Position numbers and translations under genes: made by a program. Below are positions 49,493-62,660 of a DNA stretch of 64,000 bases, piece by piece; the stretch's first letter is position 1, and each line of letters starts with the position of its first letter. A model generated the notes under the pieces. The model saw only the letters and a program-made list of their open reading frames with translations. It made no database searches and was not told the origin of the DNA. This DNA comes from Peribacillus deserti (GTDB lineage: Bacteria > Bacillota > Bacilli > Bacillales > DSM-1321): positions 1-64,000 of the forward strand of contig NZ_PGUY01000002.1 in assembly GCF_002863585.1 (NCBI RefSeq). Reading direction: 5' to 3'.

Positions 49493-50122
49493 ATGGGTAA
49501 GGTTTTTGTATTTGATCATCCGTTAATTCAGCACAAGCTTACATACATTCGAGATAAAAAAACTGGTACAAAGGAATTTCGTGAGCTGGTAGACGAAGTG
49601 GGCTCATTGATGGCCTTTGAAATAACACGTGATCTTCCACTGGAAGAGGTTGAAATTGACACACCGGTACAAAGAGCCACATCAAAAGTATTGGCAGGAA
49701 AAAAACTTGGACTGGTTCCAATTCTACGTGCCGGCATCGGTATGGTTGACGGCATGTTGAAGCTGATCCCTGCTGCAAAGGTTGGACATATCGGGCTCTA
49801 TCGCGATCCAAAGACACTTCAGCCGGTAGAATACTATGTGAAGCTTCCAAGCGACATAGAGGAAAGGGACTTTATCGTAGTAGATCCGATGCTTGCAACA
49901 GGAGGATCAGCAGTGGCTGCTATTCATTCTTTGAAAACGCGCGGCGCTACAAGTATCCGTTTCATGTGCCTGATCGCTGCTCCAGAGGGAGTAGAAGCGC
50001 TGAAGGAAGCACATCCAGATGTAGATATTTATATTGCGGCCCTTGATGAAAAGCTGAATGAAAAAGGATATATCGTACCTGGACTTGGAGATGCAGGAGA
50101 CCGTTTGTTCGGCACAATGTAA
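49493..50122 (+). CDS. upp: Uracil phosphoribosyltransferase
   Basis: A 209-residue type I phosphoribosyltransferase that salvages uracil to UMP using PRPP. The PRPP loop is [12 protein letters not shown] near residue 130, and the uracil-binding C-terminal [16 protein letters not shown] is intact. AAAGGGAGCG precedes ATG. Located after glyA and before the atp operon, as in B. subtilis. Confidence 0.97.
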   Translation: MGKVFVFDHPLIQHKLTYIRDKKTGTKEFRELVDEVGSLMAFEITRDLPLEEVEIDTPVQRATSKVLAGKKLGLVPILRAGIGMVDGMLKLIPAAKVGHIGLYRDPKTLQPVEYYVKLPSDIEERDFIVVDPMLATGGSAVAAIHSLKTRGATSIRFMCLIAAPEGVEALKEAHPDVDIYIAALDEKLNEKGYIVPGLGDAGDRLFGTM

Positions 50123-50142
50123 TACAGATTGGGGATAAGAAG

Positions 50143-51288
50143 ATGAAAAAGCCTATCAAGGTAATGACCATCTTTGGGACAAGGCCGGAAGCCGTTAAGA
50201 TGGCGCCCCTTGTGCTTGAGATCGGGAAAGATCCAGAAAGCTTTGAATCCATTGTGACCGTGACAGCACAGCATCGCCAAATGCTGGATCAGGTATTGGA
50301 CATGTTCTCCATTACACCTGATTATGATTTGAACATCATGAAGGACAGACAGTCACTTGTGGATATTACAACAAGGGGACTGGAAGGTCTGGATGGAATC
50401 ATGAAAGAGGCAAAGCCTGATATCGTTTTGGTTCATGGAGACACGACGACCACGTTCATTGCCAGTCTGGCCGCTTATTATAACCAGATTCCCGTGGGAC
50501 ATGTAGAAGCTGGCCTAAGGACGTGGAATAAGTATTCTCCTTTTCCTGAAGAAATGAACAGGCAGCTGACCGGGGTGCTCGCGGATCTTCACTTTGCCCC
50601 CACATCAAAGTCAGCCCATAATCTCCTGGATGAGAATAAAAAAGAAGAAAGTATCTTCGTTACAGGCAATACGGCGATAGACGCCCTAAGCACAACAGTG
50701 AGGGATACATATGAACACAGTGTTCTGTCTAAAGTCGGAAACGATCGGCTGGTCCTTCTTACCGCTCACCGTAGAGAGAATATCGGGGAACCGATGGAGA
50801 ATATGTTCCGGGCGGTTAAGCGGATCGTCGAGGATCATAAGGATATCCAGGTGGTGTACCCTGTCCATCTGAATCCGGCAGTAAGAGAAATTGCAAACCG
50901 TATTCTCGGCGGAGATGAGCGTATTCATTTGATTGAGCCGCTGGATGTATTTGATTTTCATAACTTTGCATCACGTGCACACCTGATTTTGACTGATTCA
51001 GGAGGAGTCCAGGAGGAAGCCCCGTCCCTTGGCGTGCCGGTGCTCGTATTAAGAGACACCACGGAACGTCCCGAAGGAATTGCGGCAGGCACTTTAAAGC
51101 TCGCCGGTACTGATGAAGAAGTCATATACAGTATGGCGAAAGAACTGCTGACAAACGAAGAAGTGTACGAAAAAATGTCCAGAGCCTCCAACCCTTACGG
51201 TGACGGCCGGGCATCCAAGCGAATCTGCGAGGCCATCCGCTACTACTTCAACCAAACCAGCAAACGGCCTGAACCGTTAACATTGTAA
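50143..51288 (+). CDS. mnaA: UDP-N-acetylglucosamine 2-epimerase (non-hydrolysing)
   Basis: A 381-residue GT-B fold enzyme interconverting UDP-GlcNAc and UDP-ManNAc, the donor for teichoic acid linkage units and other wall polymers. Family blocks are IFGTRPEAVKMAPL at the N-terminus, VHGDTTTTF, GHVEAGLRT, and TDSGGVQEEAPSLG near residue 287. It starts 20 bases after upp with GGGGATAAG upstream and may share its transcript. Confidence 0.94.
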   Translation: MKKPIKVMTIFGTRPEAVKMAPLVLEIGKDPESFESIVTVTAQHRQMLDQVLDMFSITPDYDLNIMKDRQSLVDITTRGLEGLDGIMKEAKPDIVLVHGDTTTTFIASLAAYYNQIPVGHVEAGLRTWNKYSPFPEEMNRQLTGVLADLHFAPTSKSAHNLLDENKKEESIFVTGNTAIDALSTTVRDTYEHSVLSKVGNDRLVLLTAHRRENIGEPMENMFRAVKRIVEDHKDIQVVYPVHLNPAVREIANRILGGDERIHLIEPLDVFDFHNFASRAHLILTDSGGVQEEAPSLGVPVLVLRDTTERPEGIAAGTLKLAGTDEEVIYSMAKELLTNEEVYEKMSRASNPYGDGRASKRICEAIRYYFNQTSKRPEPLTL

Positions 51289-51295
51289 AGATACC

Positions 51296-51330
51296 GAGCC
51301 GCCCTCAATATGTGAGGGCGGCTCTTGTAA
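51296..51330 (+). terminator. Terminator after mnaA
   Basis: GAGCCGCCCTC pairs perfectly with GAGGGCGGCTC around AATATGT, then TTGTAATTTT. Confidence 0.9.
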
Positions 51331-51401
51331 TTTTATAAAACGAGCTAAGATAACGGTACAGCTGCGGACAAGCGCCAACAAGCAATCACGGCCAAACGCT
51401 A

Positions 51402-51486
51402 ACGGGGGCAGTCCCCATTTCATTATTTCCCGAACCCAAAACCTTGCTATATCAACGGGAAATGGGGGACAGTCCCCCATTTCCCG
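51402..51486. repeat. REP-like pair, site 4, including a 31-bp near-perfect palindrome
   Basis: GGGGGCAGTCCCCATTTC at 51402 is followed by TATTTCCCG, and then at 51456-51486 a palindrome with 15-base arms CGGGAAATGGGGGAC and GTCCCCCATTTCCCG around a single A. It lies about 50 bases upstream of the subtilase start and could also block transcription from mnaA. Confidence 0.85.
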
Positions 51487-51537
51487 TATACTCTCGCAAA
51501 AGGTGCAGATTCTATGGGAAGGAAGGGGTTTTTATTG

Positions 51538-53718
51538 ATGAAGCGGTTGTTGGTGTTTGTGTTTGTGTTTTTGTGTTTGCCGCAGACGTATGTGTCGGCT
51601 GAGGTCAGGATTCCGCCGATTGGGGCTGAGTTCGCCGAAGAGCGGGTTATTGCGATTGCCGTATTTGATAAAGTTTCAGCCGATCCTGGCGTCATCCTGA
51701 AGCAGTATCCTTCACTTAGATTAAGAAGGGTTTTTTCCCATGCCTTAAATGGGTTTTCTATAGAAGGCAGGCGAAAAGATGTGGACCGGCTAAAAAGGGA
51801 CTCCAGAATCTCAAGTGTTTCAGAATCTGCTGTTTATGAGGCCGATATCGAGGATAGTGTTCCTTTTATCGGCGGTGATGCCATAAGAGGGCTGTTTAAT
51901 AAAAAGAACGAGCGGCTTACCGGCAGGGGGGTGAAGGTAGGCATCATCGATACAGGTATAGATTATCATCACCGGGATTTAAGGAGGTCCTATAAAGGGG
52001 GATATGATCTGGTGGATGGAGATCGAGACCCTATGGAGGCGAAAGGTAATAAAGGTACGCTGCACGGTACCCATGTAGCTGGGATTATTGCGGCAAACGG
52101 TAAACTGAGGGGCGTGGCACCTGAAGCGGAACTTTATGTGTACAGAGCGCTTGGTCCAGGCGGTAAGGGGACAACGGAAAAGGTTCTTCAGGCTATTGAA
52201 CTTGCGGTTAAGGACAAAGTGGATGTGCTGAATCTTTCCCTTGGAAATAGGGTGAATGGGCCGGACCTTCCGATCAGCAAAGCCTTAGACCGTGCCGCAG
52301 CATTAGGAATCACGGCAGTAGCCTCCAATGGGAATTCTGGACCGGGTATGTGGACTGTCGGCTCTCCCGGCACCTCTTCAAGGGCCATTTCAGTAGGTGC
52401 CTCTACACCACCCGCCAAGGCGCCGTTTATTTCTGCAGGATTAGGAGGATCCCGAAAAACCATCCCCATTTTCCCTATATCCGGCTCCAGGCCCTGGCTT
52501 GCAAACTATTCCGGAAGACTGATAGACGGAGGGCTGGGGCTGCCAAAACAGCTTAAACAGGCGAAAAACAAAATGGTCCTCATAAAAAGAGGAGAAATTT
52601 CATTCGCCGAAAAGATAGAAAATGCAGCCGAAGCAGGAGCTTCTGCGGTTCTCATTTATAACAATACGAAAGGCAGTTTTTTTGGAAGAGTTGAGAAGAA
52701 AGCCGAAATTGCCGCAGCTACACTCTCAAGAGAAGAGGGGAAGCTGCTATTGAAAACGAAGCCCTACTATATCCATACAGTCATGAAAATACAGAAAGAT
52801 CAGATTGCAGATTTCAGTTCAAGAGGTCCGGTCACCTCTACCTGGATGATCAAACCTGATATTGTGGCACCGGGTGTCGGGATTAAGAGCACCATTCCGG
52901 AAGGATATCTTTCCTTGAATGGAACGAGTATGGCAGCCCCGCATATTGCGGGGGCATGCGCGCTTTTAAAGCAGGCGCATCCTGACTGGACTCCGGACCA
53001 GATGAAATCCGCGTTGATGACGACGGCCACACAGCTCAAAAGGAATCAAAACAAGTACCATACCTATGAACAGGGGGCTGGGAGAGTACGGCTTCAGGAA
53101 GCGGCGAAAGCGGACACTTTCTTTTATCCCAGTTCTTTGACGTTAAAATTCGATCGTAAAAGGAGAACCCGGACAGCTGCCATAATAATAGAAAATTCTT
53201 CTTCAAGCGCAAAGCATTATTCAGTCATACAGCCTCCGCTTCAGCCCGGAATGGTCTGGAGGACGCCATTTGCGTTTACCCTTGAAGCGGGAGAACGGAA
53301 GAAAGTTACGATTGAGCTTGCACTTGATACAAGGAAAAGGAAAGCAGCCGTCTGTGACGGATACCTTACGGTTATGGAAGGCGCAAAAAAGATTTCTCTT
53401 CCTTATTTATATACGATCCATGAACCCAATTACCCGCGGGTGATGGGCTTCGAATTTGTTCCCGGTGATAGAGCGGCCGATTACAGATATGAATTATATC
53501 TCCCGGGCGGAGCTGATGAGATGGGAATTGCCTTATATGCAAAGGACAGCTATAGATTTGCCGGCTTCCTGGACTGGCTGCCAAATGCGCCAAGAGGAAT
53601 GATCAGAAAGGAAGTCAAAAAGGAAAAGCTGCCGCCAAAAGGAGAGTATATCGCAGTAATTTTTGCCAGAAAAGCGGGCAGGGAGGACCGGATTGAACGT
53701 GCTATTTCCATTAACTAG
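51538..53718 (+). CDS. Secreted S8 family subtilisin-like serine protease with PA insert
   Basis: A 726-residue exported protease. It has a signal peptide (residues 1-21, hydrophobic FVFVFLCLP then VSA), an inhibitor-I9-like propeptide to about residue 105, and a catalytic domain with Asp138 (IIDTGID), His176 (HGTHVAG) and Ser464 (NGTSMAAPH). A protease-associated domain is inserted between His and Ser (about 300-420). A Vpr-like C-terminal beta region follows. ATG 51538 has GGAAGGAAGGGG upstream; an ATG 24 bases earlier precedes that site. B. subtilis has no such gene at this locus. It is flanked by REP-like repeats. Confidence 0.9.
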   Translation: MKRLLVFVFVFLCLPQTYVSAEVRIPPIGAEFAEERVIAIAVFDKVSADPGVILKQYPSLRLRRVFSHALNGFSIEGRRKDVDRLKRDSRISSVSESAVYEADIEDSVPFIGGDAIRGLFNKKNERLTGRGVKVGIIDTGIDYHHRDLRRSYKGGYDLVDGDRDPMEAKGNKGTLHGTHVAGIIAANGKLRGVAPEAELYVYRALGPGGKGTTEKVLQAIELAVKDKVDVLNLSLGNRVNGPDLPISKALDRAAALGITAVASNGNSGPGMWTVGSPGTSSRAISVGASTPPAKAPFISAGLGGSRKTIPIFPISGSRPWLANYSGRLIDGGLGLPKQLKQAKNKMVLIKRGEISFAEKIENAAEAGASAVLIYNNTKGSFFGRVEKKAEIAAATLSREEGKLLLKTKPYYIHTVMKIQKDQIADFSSRGPVTSTWMIKPDIVAPGVGIKSTIPEGYLSLNGTSMAAPHIAGACALLKQAHPDWTPDQMKSALMTTATQLKRNQNKYHTYEQGAGRVRLQEAAKADTFFYPSSLTLKFDRKRRTRTAAIIIENSSSSAKHYSVIQPPLQPGMVWRTPFAFTLEAGERKKVTIELALDTRKRKAAVCDGYLTVMEGAKKISLPYLYTIHEPNYPRVMGFEFVPGDRAADYRYELYLPGGADEMGIALYAKDSYRFAGFLDWLPNAPRGMIRKEVKKEKLPPKGEYIAVIFARKAGREDRIERAISIN

Positions 53719-53800
53719 CACAGAAAAGTTGTAAAAATGATAAAAATGTGAACAATTGTTAAAAACCCGTTATACATCTAGATTTTCACCCTATCATTCA

Positions 53801-53829
53801 TTGACATTAAAAGGTACCTATTGTATGCT
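53801..53829 (+). promoter_or_regulatory. Candidate sigma-A promoter of the atp operon
   Basis: -35 TTGACA (consensus, 53801-53806), 17-base spacer, -10 TATGCT (53824-53829, two mismatches). It is about 110 bases upstream of the first gene. Confidence 0.6.
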
Positions 53830-53940
53830 TTTAAGGGTATGAATGGTAGGGTTTTCATGGAAATTCTCCTTTTTTCTGTCTGTGGAAAAGTAGAATGGAA
53901 AATACAGCCTCTGCCCACTAATAACCGCGAGGAAACAAAG

Positions 53941-54162
53941 ATGAGCAAGAAAGAACGCCACCCATTAAAAGCGATGGCTCTAATGTCTGCCATCCTTTCT
54001 CAATTAGTAGGTTCCGTCGTGATAGGCATCTTCGGTGGAAGATGGATCGATAAGACGGCACATACCGAACCGCTTTTTCTAATCATTGGCCTTCTTTTAG
54101 GGCTTGCGGCCGGAATTTATTCCATGCTCCGCACAGTCCGGCACTATTTCTCGGGAGATTAA
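53941..54162 (+). CDS. atpZ: AtpZ/AtpI-type small membrane protein of the ATP synthase operon
   Basis: A 73-residue protein with two membrane helices (LMSAILSQLVGSVVIGIFGG and FLIIGLLLGLAAGIYSML). It belongs to the AtpZ family found ahead of atpI, linked to divalent cation supply or F0 assembly. ATG 53941 has GCGAGGAAAC upstream; the open frame reaches back 40 codons without support and past the promoter. It is followed eight bases later by atpI. Confidence 0.82.
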   Translation: MSKKERHPLKAMALMSAILSQLVGSVVIGIFGGRWIDKTAHTEPLFLIIGLLLGLAAGIYSMLRTVRHYFSGD

Positions 54163-54169
54163 AATCCAA

Positions 54170-54541
54170 ATGTTTGATCTTGATAAGATGTTTTACAGAG
54201 AGCTTAAGTACATCATCTACCTAGTAGCTTTTTATGTATTAGGCTGGGGGTTCACACCCTATAAACCTGTTTTTCTTGGATTGGCTTTCGGAACCTGCTT
54301 AAGTTTGTTCCTTTTATGGACAATGGTCAGCAAGAATCGAAAACTGACGAAAGCAGCTATGGAAGGCACAAAGATGAAATCCGTAGGAACGCTTTCCAGG
54401 ATGGCAACCGCAGCCCTTGCTGTATCGGTGGCCCTTCAATTTCCGGATGCCCTGCATTTAGGAAGTGTAATCATTGGATTAATGACAATATACTTTGTCA
54501 TTATTATAGATTTTTTTATCCAACACTTACGTCAAAAGTAG
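54170..54541 (+). CDS. atpI: ATP synthase protein I
   Basis: A 123-residue protein with four predicted membrane helices, the size and place of AtpI, which helps assemble the c-ring. Start ATG 54170 follows GGGAGATT at the end of the previous gene. The sequence is poorly conserved in the family, so the call relies on topology and position directly before atpB. Confidence 0.88.
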   Translation: MFDLDKMFYRELKYIIYLVAFYVLGWGFTPYKPVFLGLAFGTCLSLFLLWTMVSKNRKLTKAAMEGTKMKSVGTLSRMATAALAVSVALQFPDALHLGSVIIGLMTIYFVIIIDFFIQHLRQK

Positions 54542-54554
54542 ATAAGAGAGGTGA

Positions 54555-55271
<717 letters not shown>

Positions 55272-55293
55272 TTATAAACCTGTTCAATTCTGA

Positions 55294-55575
<282 letters not shown>

Positions 55576-55593
55576 TTTTAACTTTAAGACGCT

Positions 55594-55646
55594 GGGCAAA
55601 TGGCGAAGATCATTCCATTGTGAACCTTCGCCATTCCTTTATGCCC
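55594..55646 (+). promoter_or_regulatory. Intercistronic hairpin between atpE and atpF
   Basis: ATGGCGAAG (55600-55608) pairs perfectly with CTTCGCCAT (55626-55634), and outer GGGC and GCCC can extend it. There is no T-run after it, so it is more likely a processing or stability element or a partial terminator than a full terminator. Extra c subunit message would match its multi-copy stoichiometry. Confidence 0.7.
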
Positions 55647-55692
55647 TAAAAGCGGTTTTTAAAAAACAGGCTGTTCTGAAATAATGATGTAA

Positions 55693-58325
<2,633 letters not shown>

Positions 58326-58358
58326 TAGATCTTAACAAACTTTTTAAATAGGTGGTGA

Positions 58359-59222
<864 letters not shown>

Positions 59223-59290
59223 ATAAAGTAAAAGGGGAGAGAAGCGCGAACGTGAAGCTTCTTCCCTATTATATATTTGTTTCGTCTTAA

Positions 59291-61150
<1,860 letters not shown>

Positions 61151-61163
61151 TACAACAAGCCAG

Positions 61164-61212
61164 CACCCTGTCGTTCCACTTTTTCTGAAGTGGAACGGGA
61201 GGGTGTTTTATT
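61164..61212 (+). terminator. Terminator of the atp operon
   Basis: CGTTCCACTT pairs with AAGTGGAACG around TTTCTG; outer CACCCT and AGGGTG extend it, then TTTTATT. Confidence 0.93.
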
Positions 61213-61250
61213 GTTTGGGTGGCCGTGTTGAAAATTTTTACATCATGAAA

Positions 61251-61353
61251 TCCCCATAAAAATTGATTTACCCCTCTTAAATACGCATTTACCCCTCATA
61301 TACGTTCATTTAGTCCTCATAAAATCTGAAATACCCCTCATAAAACGCTTATC
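61251..61353. repeat. 21-bp tandem array (CCCCTCATAAA family), five units
   Basis: Units at 61251, 61271, 61292, 61313 and 61334, of 20-21 bases, each beginning CCCCTCATAAA or a close variant and ending ATTTA or similar. Located between the atp terminator and the nuo promoter. The following 330 bases (61360-61690) are AT-rich and show nothing I can name. Confidence 0.88.
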
Positions 61354-61690
61354 GGAAGGCAGTGACCAGGTTTTTGCACGATTTAGGTATTAATCCTAAG
61401 GATATAGCAAAGAACAGGCTATATTTTTATGAAACTAAAAAAGTTTTCGGATTCCTAGTGCCGCTAACTTCTAAGAAGGCTACTTTTTCGAAAAACCACC
61501 AACCGGCCACAAAGTTAATAACTTCTACAAATGTAAAATAAAAAGTTAACCTTGTGAATAAAATGATTACTAACATGTAATCTTGTTCAGCAGTAAGTTC
61601 TCTTTTAATAAAAACTGTGCTTTTTTATCCAAACAATTAATAAACTAAATTAGAGCGGGGACAATCTTAGTTTAAGAATACGGGGGATTA

Positions 61691-61718
61691 TCGACACTCA
61701 TATATAAGAATGATATAA
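61691..61718 (+). promoter_or_regulatory. Candidate sigma-A promoter of the nuo operon
   Basis: -35 TCGACA (61691-61696), 16-base spacer, -10 TATAAT (61713-61718). The -35 lies within TTATCGACA, whose reverse is one base from the Spo0A core TGTCGAA; that may be chance. Confidence 0.6.
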
Positions 61719-61777
61719 TGAATACGCTTACAAAATAGTTTGATAGTTCAAAACTATACGATAATGGAGGGGTTGGC

Positions 61778-62152
61778 ATGGATTTATTGAATAGCTACCA
61801 GAATAATTATCTGATAGTGTTTGTGTTTCTGTGTCTTGGCATACTGCTGCCAGTCGTGGCACTTTTTTTGGGGAAATTGCTGAGGCCTCATAAACCGGAA
61901 GAGGCGAAGTATACCACGTATGAAAGCGGTATTGAACCCTTTCATGATTCGAGAATTCAGTTTAATGTCCGCTATTATATCTTTGCCCTGATGTTTGTCA
62001 TTTTTGATGTTGAAACTGTCTTTCTTTATCCGTGGGCAGTAGCTTACGATAAATTGGGCATTTTTGCTTTGATTGAAATGCTTATTTTTGTGATCATGCT
62101 GGCCATTGGCCTTATCTATGCTTGGAAAAAGAAGGTGCTGAGATGGATGTAA
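61778..62152 (+). CDS. nuoA: NADH-quinone oxidoreductase subunit A
   Basis: A 124-residue three-helix membrane subunit of complex I. It has [24 protein letters not shown] in part, and [15 protein letters not shown], the signature of the family. AATGGAGGGG lies upstream of ATG. Last two codons overlap the start of nuoB by ten bases. B. subtilis lacks this operon; its place after atpC matches B. cereus. Confidence 0.96.
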   Translation: MDLLNSYQNNYLIVFVFLCLGILLPVVALFLGKLLRPHKPEEAKYTTYESGIEPFHDSRIQFNVRYYIFALMFVIFDVETVFLYPWAVAYDKLGIFALIEMLIFVIMLAIGLIYAWKKKVLRWM

Positions 62153-62658
62153 CAAAGCTGGAAGGATTCACTGAGGAAGAAATGCAGGAGCTGAGAAGGA
62201 ATGTTTTTCTGGCCACCCTTGAACAAATTAAGGCTTGGGCGAGAAGTAATTCCCTTTGGCCGATGACATTTGGACTTGCTTGCTGTGCGATTGAAATGAT
62301 GGGAGTCGGATCCTCACATTATGATTTAGACCGCTTTGGATCGTTTTTCCGTACTTCACCGAGACAGTCCGATGTGATGATTGTTTCAGGGACCGTCACG
62401 AAAAAAATGGCCCCAATCCTCCGCAGGCTATATGACCAGATGCCTGAGCCAAAATGGGTAATAGCGATGGGTTCATGCGCAACAGCCGGGGGTCCATATG
62501 TGAAATCCTATTCGGTTGTAAAAGGCGTTGACCAAATTGTGCCTGTGGATGTATACATACCCGGATGCCCGCCGAATCCAGCTGCCTTGATCTATGGAAT
62601 AAATAAATTGAAAGAGAAAATTCGCTACGAGGCTAAGACCGGGAAGAAGGTGATTTAA
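62143..62658 (+). CDS. nuoB: NADH-quinone oxidoreductase subunit B
   Basis: A 171-residue PSST subunit that holds the terminal N2 4Fe-4S cluster next to the quinone site. Cluster cysteines are the adjacent pair in [19 protein letters not shown] and [10 protein letters not shown] 62143 sits inside the nuoA end with AAGGTGCTGAG upstream, implying coupled translation. Confidence 0.96.
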   Translation: MDVTKLEGFTEEEMQELRRNVFLATLEQIKAWARSNSLWPMTFGLACCAIEMMGVGSSHYDLDRFGSFFRTSPRQSDVMIVSGTVTKKMAPILRRLYDQMPEPKWVIAMGSCATAGGPYVKSYSVVKGVDQIVPVDVYIPGCPPNPAALIYGINKLKEKIRYEAKTGKKVI

Positions 62659-62660
62659 TC

